This document shows, in pieces, positions 8,115 through 14,664 of a stretch of DNA of 24,410 nt (the stretch's first letter is position 1; every line of letters starts with the position of its first letter). The position numbers and the translations under genes are program-made. This DNA comes from Leptospira mtsangambouensis (GTDB lineage: Bacteria > Spirochaetota > Leptospiria > Leptospirales > Leptospiraceae), in the NCBI RefSeq assembly GCF_004770475.1, contig NZ_RQHK01000011.1, forward strand, positions 1-24,410, read 5' to 3'. The notes beneath the pieces were generated by a model. The model was not told the DNA's origin, made no database searches, and saw only the letters and a program-made list of their open reading frames with translations.

Positions 8115-8642
8115 ATGAATAAAAGAATTAAAATAGAATTCCAAATCACAAAAACGGAGGCAGAAGAAATATCCAACATAGTTTTTGCAAAATATAAAGA
8201 CTTTAAAATCAGAATACCTATGATATTAATACTTTCCATTCTCCTAAGTCTTACTTCATACATAACTATCTCTTATTTATACCCAATCTTCAAGTCGTCA
8301 GATCCTTTCCAAAATTCTATTATAACAATATCTCTACTCACTATTGGATTTTTCATTCTACTTTTGAAAATTAGCAATAATTCAAGGCTAAATATAATAA
8401 ATATTGATGGAATGATTGGAGAATATAAATTTGTAATCGATGGAGATACTTTTTTTGAATCTGGTCCATCATTTCTCAAAGAAGAAAATTTTTCCAATAT
8501 ATATAAAATCGAATTCCACGATCGATATTTCTTTCTCTATGATATAGTTGGAGGATTTTATTACATTCCAGTCTTTAAAATTAAAACAGATGAAGTCTTA
8601 TTACTAAGTTCAATACTAAAACAATTTACTAAAATAGAGTGA
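8115..8642 (+). CDS. two-helix membrane protein, YcxB-like
   Basis: A 175-residue protein with a short cytoplasmic N-terminus, two membrane segments (about 33-55 and 67-87), then a small beta-rich C-terminal domain (100-175). The C-terminal pattern, G-x-Y-x-F-x-I-x-G near 106, then NFSNIYKIEFHDRYFFLY and YYIPVFKIKTDE, resembles the YcxB-like C-terminal domain, in which strands end in an IPKR-like motif. That domain is common in small membrane proteins of unknown role. The ATG is at 8115, 33 bases from the recombination point. Only gene in its cassette. The assignment rests on overall pattern, so moderate to low. Confidence 0.5.
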   Translation: MNKRIKIEFQITKTEAEEISNIVFAKYKDFKIRIPMILILSILLSLTSYITISYLYPIFKSSDPFQNSIITISLLTIGFFILLLKISNNSRLNIINIDGMIGEYKFVIDGDTFFESGPSFLKEENFSNIYKIEFHDRYFFLYDIVGGFYYIPVFKIKTDEVLLLSSILKQFTKIE

Positions 8643-8777
8643 ATTTAAATTTTGAACAATTGAATTAAAAAATAGTCTAAACTAAATTTTAAAATAAGAA
8701 TTTATATAAATAAAATGATTCACACTTTTAAAGTATGTTTCAATAATCAAAAATTGAATTTCAAAATAATCAACTAC

Positions 8778-8939
8778 GCATAACAGCGACTTAACGCTAC
8801 GCTTCGGGACGAGCCCTCGCTCGGCCTACGGCAAATCCTCCTCCTGGCATTCGCCTTGCTTACGCAAGCTACATGCCAGTCCCTAACGTCCCGTCGGGAC
8901 TCAGGGTCGGAGGACTTCGGTAAGTCTAGTTCGTTATGC
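8778..8939 (+). repeat. attC site 13
   Basis: R'' GCATAAC at 8778-8784 and R' GTTATGC at 8933-8939. The L arms GACTTAACG and CGGTAAGTC pair at 8 of 9 positions. Same type as attC 22, 23 and 25. Confidence 0.9.
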
Positions 8940-8958
8940 GAACATTGCGGGGAAGAGT

Positions 8959-8980
8959 CGCCACATCCGTGTGGCGTTTT
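8959..8980 (+). terminator. hairpin plus T run at cassette start
   Basis: CGCCACA-TCCG-TGTGGCG (8959-8976) is a perfect 7-bp stem followed by TTTT. It looks like a short intrinsic terminator just upstream of the RHH/PIN promoter and could insulate it from upstream read-through. A related hairpin with the same TCCG loop lies at 9709-9724, at the other end of the cassette. Confidence 0.5.
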
Positions 8981-9005
8981 CAAGAAACCCTTAAAAAATA
9001 TCGAT

Positions 9006-9034
9006 TTGACAAATATACAAATTTTGTATATTAT
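9006..9034 (+). promoter_or_regulatory. sigma-70-type promoter of the RHH/PIN operon
   Basis: TTGACA at 9006-9011, a 17-base spacer, and TATTAT at 9029-9034. This is the best promoter match I saw in the window. The antitoxin ATG is at 9043, so the transcript would be almost leaderless. Confidence 0.75.
9012..9032 (+). promoter_or_regulatory. palindromic operator over the promoter
   Basis: A perfect 10+1+10 palindrome with left half AATATACAAA and right half TTTGTATATT around a central T. It fills the spacer and most of the -10 box. The position fits autoregulation by the ribbon-helix-helix antitoxin, as is usual for such operons. Binding itself is inferred. Confidence 0.7.
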
Positions 9035-9042
9035 GGAAAATT

Positions 9043-9288
9043 ATGAATCAGACTGTAAATATCTCTTTCAAAAAGGCCCTTTTAAAAGAAATCGATAAAA
9101 TTGCAAAAAGAGAACATAGATCCAGATCTGAACTGATTCGAGAGGCAGCAAGGACTTACATTGAGAAAAAATCTAAGTGGCAAGCTATCTTCGATTTCGG
9201 TACTAAATCCGTAGAAAAATCAAATCTTACAGAAGCTGACATTTTTGGAGAAATTAAAGCTGTTAGAAGAAGTAAAAAAGCTTCTTAA
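9043..9288 (+). CDS. RHH (CopG-family) antitoxin
   Basis: An 81-residue protein. Residues 3-45 form a ribbon-helix-helix: strand TVNISFKKALLKEI, then helices KIAKREH and RSRSELIREAARTYIEKK, with the SRSELIREA turn typical of CopG/Arc-type antitoxins. The C-terminal part (46-81) is likely the toxin-binding tail. It lies directly downstream of a TTGACA/TATTAT promoter holding a perfect palindrome, and its stop overlaps the PIN toxin start by one base (TAATG). Expected role: bind and neutralise the toxin and repress the shared promoter. The start at 9043 is the first ATG after the promoter that preserves the full N-terminal strand. Confidence 0.85.
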   Translation: MNQTVNISFKKALLKEIDKIAKREHRSRSELIREAARTYIEKKSKWQAIFDFGTKSVEKSNLTEADIFGEIKAVRRSKKAS

Positions 9289-9704
9289 TGTTTAAAGTTC
9301 TCTTAGATACAAACATTTACATTTCTGCGATTTTATTTAATGGAAAACCTAAGCTAGTTTTACAAGATTTAATCGATGAAGCTTTTGTTGGATATATTTC
9401 AAATGAAATACTCGATGAAATTGAACAAACTTTAGCTAAACCTAAGTTTAAACTTCCAAATGATTTTATTCAGTTTGCTTTTGAGGAAATCAGAAATGCC
9501 ACCACTATCATTAAAAATAAGCCTTTAAAGGATTATTTAAATTTAAGAGACAGGGATGATTTTCATATTCTAGAAACTGCTTTTTCAGCTAATGTAGATT
9601 TCATAATTACTGGAGATAAAGACCTTCTTACTCTTGAAAAAATAAAAGGTTTAAAAATCATCACACCTGATGAATATTTAAGAATAAAAGAGGAACTTAG
9701 CTAA
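9288..9704 (+). CDS. PIN-domain toxin (putative RNase)
   Basis: A 138-residue PIN-domain protein of the 'putative toxin of PIN family' type. Motifs in order: LLDTNIYISAIL (first acidic D7), the middle EILDEIEQTLAKPKF region, DRDDFHILETA (acidic D107/D108), and FIITGDKDLLTLEKIKGLKIITPDEYL (D125 and D127). These acidic residues coordinate the metal used to cut RNA. Its length is normal for the family and no lesion is seen. It is translationally coupled to the antitoxin through TAATG. Such pairs stabilise cassette arrays and can act in phage defence; the specific RNA target cannot be read from the sequence. Confidence 0.88.
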   Translation: MFKVLLDTNIYISAILFNGKPKLVLQDLIDEAFVGYISNEILDEIEQTLAKPKFKLPNDFIQFAFEEIRNATTIIKNKPLKDYLNLRDRDDFHILETAFSANVDFIITGDKDLLTLEKIKGLKIITPDEYLRIKEELS

Positions 9705-9708
9705 GATT

Positions 9709-9724
9709 GCGACATCCGTGTCGC
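9709..9724. repeat. hairpin at 3' end of RHH/PIN cassette
   Basis: GCGACA-TCCG-TGTCGC is a 6-bp stem with the same TCCG loop as the hairpin at 8959-8976. It adjoins CTCCCCGCAA, which pairs with TTGCGGGGA at the start of the same cassette. It may be part of the extended circular-cassette stem. Confidence 0.55.
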
Positions 9725-9737
9725 TCCCCGCAACGTC

Positions 9738-9902
9738 GCATAACAGCATGGAAACGCTGCGCTTCGGCACTTACGGCCTCGCTTGGGCTGCGCCACATAG
9801 GCTTTTGTCACTCCTCTTGCTTACGCAACCGTCGTGCCAATCCCTAACGTCCCGTTCCGGAACTCAGGGCCAGCCTACGTCGGTTAGTCTAGTTCGTTAT
9901 GC
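9738..9902 (+). repeat. attC site 14 (mosaic)
   Basis: R'' GCATAAC at 9738-9744 and R' GTTATGC at 9896-9902. The left half (GGAAACGCTGCGCTTCGGCAC) is the type seen in attC 17, while the right half (AGGCTTTTGTCACTCC to CGGTTAGTC) is the attC 4 type. The two L arms therefore no longer pair. Confidence 0.8.
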
Positions 9903-9945
9903 GCAAGACCGTAAAATTAAATTTAAAATACGATCTTTTAAGCAG

Positions 9946-9973
9946 TTGACATTGTCTACCAATTAAACACAAT
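9946..9973 (+). promoter_or_regulatory. likely promoter and operator of the MqsR-type operon
   Basis: TTGACA at 9946-9951 and CACAAT at 9968-9973 are separated by 16 bases; the -10 box is imperfect. The -35 box runs into a short palindrome, GACATTGTC (9948-9956), a candidate operator for the antitoxin. The GTG start follows at 9981. Confidence 0.5.
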
Positions 9974-9980
9974 AGCAATT

Positions 9981-10292
9981 GTGGAAAAACGCGTCTGTCA
10001 TTATCCATTAAAAAAAATCAAAGAACTGATAATGGAGGGAAAGTTTTCTATTACAAAAAACGCTCAAAAGACTGCAATTGAACAATTTGGATTTGGTGAA
10101 ACTGAAATTATTAATGAAGTTCTAAATTTACATAATTCTGACTTCTTTAAATCAATGACTTCTCATAATAATCATTTGCTCTGGCACGATGTTTACAAAA
10201 AGGAAAGCAATTATCATAAACTTTATATTAAAATCCAAATTTCGAACAGTAATACATTAGTTATTTCTTTTAAAGGAGATGAAAACATATGA
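9981..10292 (+). CDS. mqsR: MqsR-type toxin (mRNA interferase family)
   Basis: A 103-residue protein starting at GTG. The N-terminus (MEKRVCHYPLKKIKEL) aligns by eye with the known MqsR start MEKR-x-x-H, which supports the GTG. Further family features: ITKNAQKTA near residue 25, DFFKSMTSH (53-61), LLWHDVYKK (64-72), LYIKIQI and LVISFKGDE near the C-terminus. MqsR is a RelE-fold, ribosome-independent RNase that cuts mRNA at GC-containing sites; target specificity here is not known. As in E. coli, the toxin gene precedes the antitoxin gene, here overlapping it by four bases (ATGA). It appears intact. Confidence 0.85.
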   Translation: MEKRVCHYPLKKIKELIMEGKFSITKNAQKTAIEQFGFGETEIINEVLNLHNSDFFKSMTSHNNHLLWHDVYKKESNYHKLYIKIQISNSNTLVISFKGDENI

Positions 10293-10678
10293 AAGATAAA
10301 AAATGGATCGATTGTCCTGTCTGTGGTGAAACAAATTCTATGGTTTTCAAAACTGATGTCTCTGAAAATTTCAATATTAAAGATTATGGAAACCTAAAAA
10401 TCAATAATCTAGAAGGTTACTATTGCAAAAATTGCAAAGACGGAATTCTTACGCGAAAATCTCAAAATCACATTAATGCTGCAATTGCTGAATTTAAGGC
10501 TAAAAAAGATGCTGAAATTACTGTAGCTGCGGATCTTATTAGTGTCGATGAAATGGCAAAGAGGTTAAAATTGTCTCGCCAATCTATTCATAAAATGATG
10601 AACATTGGAAAAATCAGATATGTTTTCGTTGGCGATATTAGATTACCTTTAAAAAACCAAAAAGTCTCTCATAAATAA
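10289..10678 (+). CDS. mqsA: MqsA-type antitoxin with an excisionase-like HTH
   Basis: A 129-residue protein. The N-terminal zinc module has CPVCG (9-13) and CKNC (47-50), the CxxC pair of the MqsA toxin-binding domain, followed by ILTRKSQNHINAAIAEFKAKKDAE, the linker helix seen in that family. The C-terminal domain, however, reads ISVDEMAKRLKLSRQSIHKMMNIGKI then FVGDIRLPLK. This resembles the helix-turn-helix of excisionase/MerR-like proteins rather than the Xre-type HTH of E. coli MqsA. A ribosome binding site AAAGGAG lies upstream and the start overlaps mqsR. Expected role: neutralise MqsR and repress the operon. Confidence 0.75.
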   Translation: MKDKKWIDCPVCGETNSMVFKTDVSENFNIKDYGNLKINNLEGYYCKNCKDGILTRKSQNHINAAIAEFKAKKDAEITVAADLISVDEMAKRLKLSRQSIHKMMNIGKIRYVFVGDIRLPLKNQKVSHK

Positions 10679-10687
10679 CGGTCCAGC

Positions 10688-10848
10688 GCATAACAGCAGG
10701 GAAACGCTACGTTTCGGCACAAGGCCTCGCTTGGCCTGCGGCACATTCCCTTTCTGTCACTCGCTCGCATACGCAAGCTCCGTGCCAGTCCCTAACGTCC
10801 CGGCGGGACTCAGGGTCGGGAAACGTCGAGTAGCCTAGTTCGTTAATT
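10688..10848 (+). repeat. attC site 15 (mosaic)
   Basis: R'' GCATAAC at 10688-10694 and R' GTTAATT at 10842-10848. The left arm AGGGAAACG is of the attC 9 type, but the right arm is CGAGTAGCC, of the attC 21 type, so the outer L arms do not pair. The apical hairpin is GTCCCGGCGGGAC. Confidence 0.8.
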
Positions 10849-11049
10849 GCAATTGGTCAGTCTGTAGAAGAAAACGCGCAAATTTTTTATGTGAGTGTTG
10901 TCGATTTCGGCTAAAAAAAACACAACGCTGTGTTACTCCATTTACGCATCTTAAAGGATTTGTTCTTTTAAGAAATAAGAGAAAATTTGCGCTCGAATTT
11001 GTTGGCTTGCGATAGAATTTTCATTAAATACGGACCAACTGCAATTAAC
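10843..11049 (+). other. ORF-less structured cassette, copy 6
   Basis: Nearly identical to copy 5, including the shorter T run, with a few changes (CTAAAAAAAACACAACGC in the middle and two bases lost before AAGAAATAAG). The nested inverted repeats are intact. It lies just upstream of the CBASS cassette. Confidence 0.75.
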
Positions 11050-11217
11050 ATCCGCTAACCGCTACGCTCGGGATCTTTTCCACTGCGCCCCGGACTTCTG
11101 TGGAAGTCAGGTTCTTGTGGGACCCTCGCTACGGCCTAAAGGCAAATTCCGTGTCAAGCTAACGCCTCTTGCAGAGGCTCAGCTACACGGAACTTCGGTT
11201 AGCTTTGGTCGTTATGC
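11043..11217 (+). repeat. attC site 16
   Basis: R'' AATTAAC at 11043-11049 and R' GTTATGC at 11211-11217. The L arms GCTAACCG and CGGTTAGC are perfect. Almost identical to attC 10. Confidence 0.9.
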
Positions 11218-11262
11218 GTAATGGTCAAAATTTATTTAAGTATTTATGGAGAATTTAAATTA

Positions 11263-12162
11263 ATGGATAAAGATTGGGAAACAGTATTTACTTCATGGGC
11301 CAATGGACCAAGTGAATCTGAGCAACAAAGAGCAGAAAATGCAGAAAGCCAAATCCGTGAAGCAATTCGTTCTAGTGACAAACTAAAAAATAGAAATATA
11401 GTCGTTTTTACGTAAGGATCATATAGAAACAGAGTAAACGTCAAAAAAGATAGTGATGTAGATATCGGAATAGTTTGTTTCGATGTATTTTTTCCTGATT
11501 ATCCTGATGATAATGTAAAAGCTATATTAAACGAAAGTTTAAAAGATTCTCTGTACGAATATTCAACTTTTAAAAGCGAAATAGAAGAAGCTCTTGTTTA
11601 CCGATTTGGATTTCAGAACGTAAAGCGAGGAAACAAATCATTTGATATAAAAGAAAATACTTATCGAGTAGAAGCTGATGTAGCCGCGTTTTTTGAACAT
11701 AGGAGATATACGTCTGTAAATAATTACTTATCCGGTGTAGAAATGATACCAGATAATCGTTCACCTCAAATGATAAGAAATTGGCCTGAACAGCATTACA
11801 GTAATGGCGTAGCAAAAAACAATCTAACTAACAGAAAGTTTAAAAAAGTAGTAAGAATTTTAAAAACACTTTCTAATGAAATGGCACGAAATGGAATTGG
11901 ATCAGCAATCTCAATACCTAGTTTTTTAATAGAATGTCTTGTGTGGAATACTCCTAACGAACGATTCAACTATCAAAATTACAAACTCTTGATACGGGAA
12001 GTTTTAGTATTTCTCTTTAACAATACTATCGAATCGAAAACTTGCGAAAATTGGGGAGAGGTTAGTGAATTGAAATATTTATTCAGGTCAAGTCAGCCTT
12101 GGACAGTCGAAACTGCTCATAAATTTTTAAACGATGCATGGAACTATGTAGGATATCAATAA
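11263..12162 (+). pseudogene. CBASS CD-NTase (cGAS/DncV-like), in-frame TAA at codon 51
   Basis: A 299-codon reading frame broken only by one TAA (11413-11415). Before it: MDKDWETVFTSWANGPSESE and NAESQIREAIRSSDKLKNRN. The stop sits in VFT-stop-GSYRN, where CD-NTases have glutamine (QGS), so CAA to TAA is the simplest lesion. After it the frame stays open with the catalytic motif GSYRN...DSDVDIGI, a third acidic site in VEADVAAFF, and the conserved IPSFLIECLVWN region. This family makes cyclic oligonucleotides on phage infection. The start at 11263 is chosen for GGAG ten bases upstream; an ATG at 11221 abuts attC 16. The stop overlaps the effector start (TAATG). A recent mutation, suppression, or a sequencing error are all possible. 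Confidence 0.85.
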
Positions 12163-12800
12163 TGATATCACGACTTCACCTATCGTCCTTTATCGGATTA
12201 ACAGTAGGCATTTGGTTACTTGCTCTCTGGTTTCAAGGAATGCCTGTATTAAGTTCAGAATTTATTAAGCCATTTAGCCTTGTTGTAGGGACAATTTCAG
12301 TTTTCGTTACAGTATTTAATAAATACTTATGGTCATGGAAAATTTTCCGAGGATGGTACGTGGATCGGCCAGACTTAAGAGGTACTTGGAAACTGGAGCT
12401 CAAAAGTGATTGGATTAATCCTAATACGGGTAAACCGATACCAACGATCCTTGGTTTTGTTACTATTCGACAAACATTAACTTCCTTAACATTCAGATTA
12501 TTTACTACTGAATCCGAATCTAAATCGATTGCTTATAGCATTGAAAAGGAAGAGGATGATCAATTCAAATTAAATATCATTTACCAAAATCAACCGGAAA
12601 TAGAATTACAAGGAAAAAAAAGTGAAATACATCATGGGTCTTTTATGTTAAAAATTTCAGGTAATCCGCCTTCATCACTAAAAGGTCACTATTGGACAGA
12701 CAGAGGTACGAGAGGAACAATTATCTTGAACGATCGAATTGAAAAAACTTCAGATAACTATAACCATGCTAAAAAACAATACGAAGAGAACAATCCGTAA
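12162..12800 (+). CDS. cap15: Cap15-like CBASS membrane effector
   Basis: A 212-residue protein. Two membrane segments (about 5-25 and 33-53) are followed by a beta-rich domain with RPDLRGTWKLELKSDW (about 68-83), NPNTGKPIPTILGFVTIRQT, and a late TDRGTRGTIIL strand. The RPDLxGTWxxxL signature after two N-terminal helices matches Cap15, the CBASS receptor whose small beta-barrel binds the cyclic nucleotide and which then disrupts the inner membrane. The start codon overlaps the stop of the CD-NTase by one base, a classic two-gene type I CBASS arrangement. This gene is intact although its partner has a premature stop. An upstream in-frame ATG at 12138 would only lengthen the overlap. Confidence 0.82.
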   Translation: MISRLHLSSFIGLTVGIWLLALWFQGMPVLSSEFIKPFSLVVGTISVFVTVFNKYLWSWKIFRGWYVDRPDLRGTWKLELKSDWINPNTGKPIPTILGFVTIRQTLTSLTFRLFTTESESKSIAYSIEKEEDDQFKLNIIYQNQPEIELQGKKSEIHHGSFMLKISGNPPSSLKGHYWTDRGTRGTIILNDRIEKTSDNYNHAKKQYEENNP

Positions 12801-12814
12801 TCATTGACCACTAC

Positions 12815-12980
12815 GCATAACAGCAGGGAAACGCTGCGCTTCGGCACTTACGGCCTCGCTTGGGCTGCGCCACATTCCCTTTCTGTCACTCGCTCGCATA
12901 CGCAAGCTACGTGCCAGTCCCTAACGTCCCGTTTACGGGACTCAGGGTCAGGGAACGTCGTCTCCCCTAATTCGTTATAC
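12815..12980 (+). repeat. attC site 17
   Basis: R'' GCATAAC at 12815-12821 and R' GTTATAC at 12974-12980. The L arms AGGGAAACG and CGTCTCCCC pair with wobbles. The apical hairpin is extended, GTCCCGTTTACGGGAC. It closes the CBASS cassette. Confidence 0.9.
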
Positions 12981-13039
12981 GACATGCTAAACACCAATCT
13001 TGTAAATAAGTAATCTCAGAGAAGAAAACCGAAACATCT

Positions 13040-13336
13040 ATGAAATTTATCTTTAATCTTCCAATTATTCTTTTACTTTCATCAATCCTTTACACGAATG
13101 AAATTGGAGCTAAGGAAAAGTTTAAACCTGAATATGACTATACAATTAATAGGAACTACCTATTTCAAGATTGTGAAGAAAAGAAAAAATGTTACGAAAG
13201 CTGCAACAATATACCTAACTACGCTATGTTTTTTAGCATTTTTACGAATTCAGTCGACTCAGATATATCTAAAAAAATAAAATTATCTTGTTTAAGTGAA
13301 TGCTCCCGCACTATCTGCTATAAAAATTTCAAATAG
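13040..13336 (+). CDS. small secreted cysteine-rich protein, unknown
   Basis: A 98-residue protein with a clear N-terminal signal peptide: MKFIFNLPIILLLSSILYT, then a likely cut after NEIGA, before KEKFKPEY. There is no lipobox cysteine. The mature part has six cysteines (DCEEKKKCYESC, then SCLSEC and TICY), suggesting disulphide bonds in the periplasm. I do not recognise the family. It shares a cassette (12975-14003) with the SMI1/KNR4-like gene 66 bases downstream, with no attC remnant between them. The ATG at 13040 gives the complete signal sequence. Confidence 0.55.
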   Translation: MKFIFNLPIILLLSSILYTNEIGAKEKFKPEYDYTINRNYLFQDCEEKKKCYESCNNIPNYAMFFSIFTNSVDSDISKKIKLSCLSECSRTICYKNFK

Positions 13337-13402
13337 ACTACTTTTTTCAAGTTTCCTTCAATTTCAATAAAAAAGAAATTAAACCAACACAGTTGAATAA
13401 AA

Positions 13403-13816
13403 ATGACCATTGGTGAAGCAATTAAAAAATTACGCGAACTTAACGAGCAAGCACCATTTCCTTATAAATTACCGACTCAAAAAGAAATTTCTGAAGTTGA
13501 ACTTGAATTAGAAAATACATTTTCATATGATTATAAAAAATTTCTATTAGAAGCAAGTGATGTTGTTGTTGGAACCTTAGAACCATGTACCATTGTTCCA
13601 AAGAATAGTCATACATTTATAGTTAATATTGCAAAGGAAGCTTGGACTAAAATGAATGTTCCAAAAAATCTACTTCCAATTTGTGAGGACAATGGGAATT
13701 ATTACTGCCTAAATAATATTAACGAAGTAGTATATTGGTCCCATGACGGAATAAGCAAAAAAAAATGAAATGATTTAGCAAGCTGGATTAAAGAAGTTTG
13801 GATTGACAGAACATAG
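13403..13816 (+). pseudogene. SMI1/KNR4-family immunity-type protein, in-frame TGA near the 3' end
   Basis: A 121-residue open frame followed by TGA (13766-13768), after which the same frame continues with NDLASWIKEVWIDRT to a TAG at 13814-13816. SMI1/KNR4 features are present: EISEVELELENTFSYDYKKFLLEA (28-51), the PCTIVP strand, LLPICEDNGNYYCLN (90-104) and VVYWSHDG (109-116). In this family the tail usually reads as a tryptophan followed by D-L-A-x-W-I, so the TGA probably replaces TGG. The protein would lack only its last helix and might still fold. Such proteins are often immunity factors against polymorphic or contact-dependent toxins; no toxin is visible here. A sequencing error is possible. 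Confidence 0.75.
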
Positions 13817-13844
13817 AAAAAACAAACCTAGCTAAACGCACGTC

Positions 13845-14009
13845 GTATAACAACGGGGAAACGCTGCGCTTCGGCACTTACGGCCTCGCTTGGTCTGCGA
13901 CACATTCCCTTTCTGTCACTCGTTTGCATTCGCAAACTCCGTGCCAGTCCCTAACGTCCCGTCACGGGACTCAGGGTCAGGGAACGTCGTTTCCCCTAGT
14001 TCGTTATGC
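13845..14009 (+). repeat. attC site 18
   Basis: R'' GTATAAC at 13845-13851 and R' GTTATGC at 14003-14009. The L arms GGGGAAACG and CGTTTCCCC are perfect 9-base complements. The apical hairpin is GTCCCGTCACGGGAC. Confidence 0.9.
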
Positions 14010-14042
14010 GCAAGAAATGAAAATTCATAATTATGAGGACTC

Positions 14043-14417
14043 ATGGACTTCGAAATTATAGGCGTATATAGTATAAAAAATGTCGCAGATGCCCATTTAA
14101 TTGAAATACAGGTTAAAGACTCTATTATACCATTAAATTTGCATGAAATTACTCAACCTATTGAGAATTTAGATAGATTAAATTGGCAAATACCATATAA
14201 GGAATATCTACTAAATATCACCGGTGAAATTGTAATATCAAATGAATGGGAGAATATATCAGATGAAAAACTCACAGGATCATTCAGGATTGTATTCTTT
14301 TTTCATTTTTTAAACATTAAAAGACCACTTTCAACTCAATTTGGTGATTATAATTTACCACCAATAACTAATCTTCCAGAAAGATTAAGTGTCATTCATT
14401 ATACAAAACTAGACTAA
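14043..14417 (+). CDS. small soluble protein, unknown
   Basis: A 124-residue protein with a strand-rich pattern (MDFEIIGVYSI, ADAHLIEIQVKD, YLLNITGEIVIS, GSFRIVFFFHFL), suggesting a small beta-sandwich or barrel. It has no signal peptide or membrane helix and I recognise no family. The GAGGA eight bases before the ATG at 14043 is one of the better ribosome binding sites in the window, which supports the start and real expression. It shares its cassette (14004-15164) with a lipoprotein gene 247 bases downstream; the gap is AT-rich with no ORF or attC trace. Confidence 0.55.
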   Translation: MDFEIIGVYSIKNVADAHLIEIQVKDSIIPLNLHEITQPIENLDRLNWQIPYKEYLLNITGEIVISNEWENISDEKLTGSFRIVFFFHFLNIKRPLSTQFGDYNLPPITNLPERLSVIHYTKLD

Positions 14418-14664
14418 ATTGAATTTAAAAAATAAACTGAAAAGTTATTTCACTAATTAATACCGAAACAATTGATTAAATTTATTAAATATTTTCCTAA
14501 ATTTGAATTATCAATTTTCCCTCACAATAATAAACAATATAAATAAAATTTACTATAAAGAACATATCTTTAATAATGTTAAAAAAATCTTAATAAATAC
14601 TGACACTAAAAAAAAATGAAAATTAAAAAATCAAATTCAGCAAAATATAAAATAGCATAAAAAC

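Noticed and set aside
13370..13395. Weak inverted repeat AATTTC/GAAATT between the two genes of the 12975 cassette, as a terminator
   Set aside because: Stem of six A/T-rich pairs without a following T run; not convincing.
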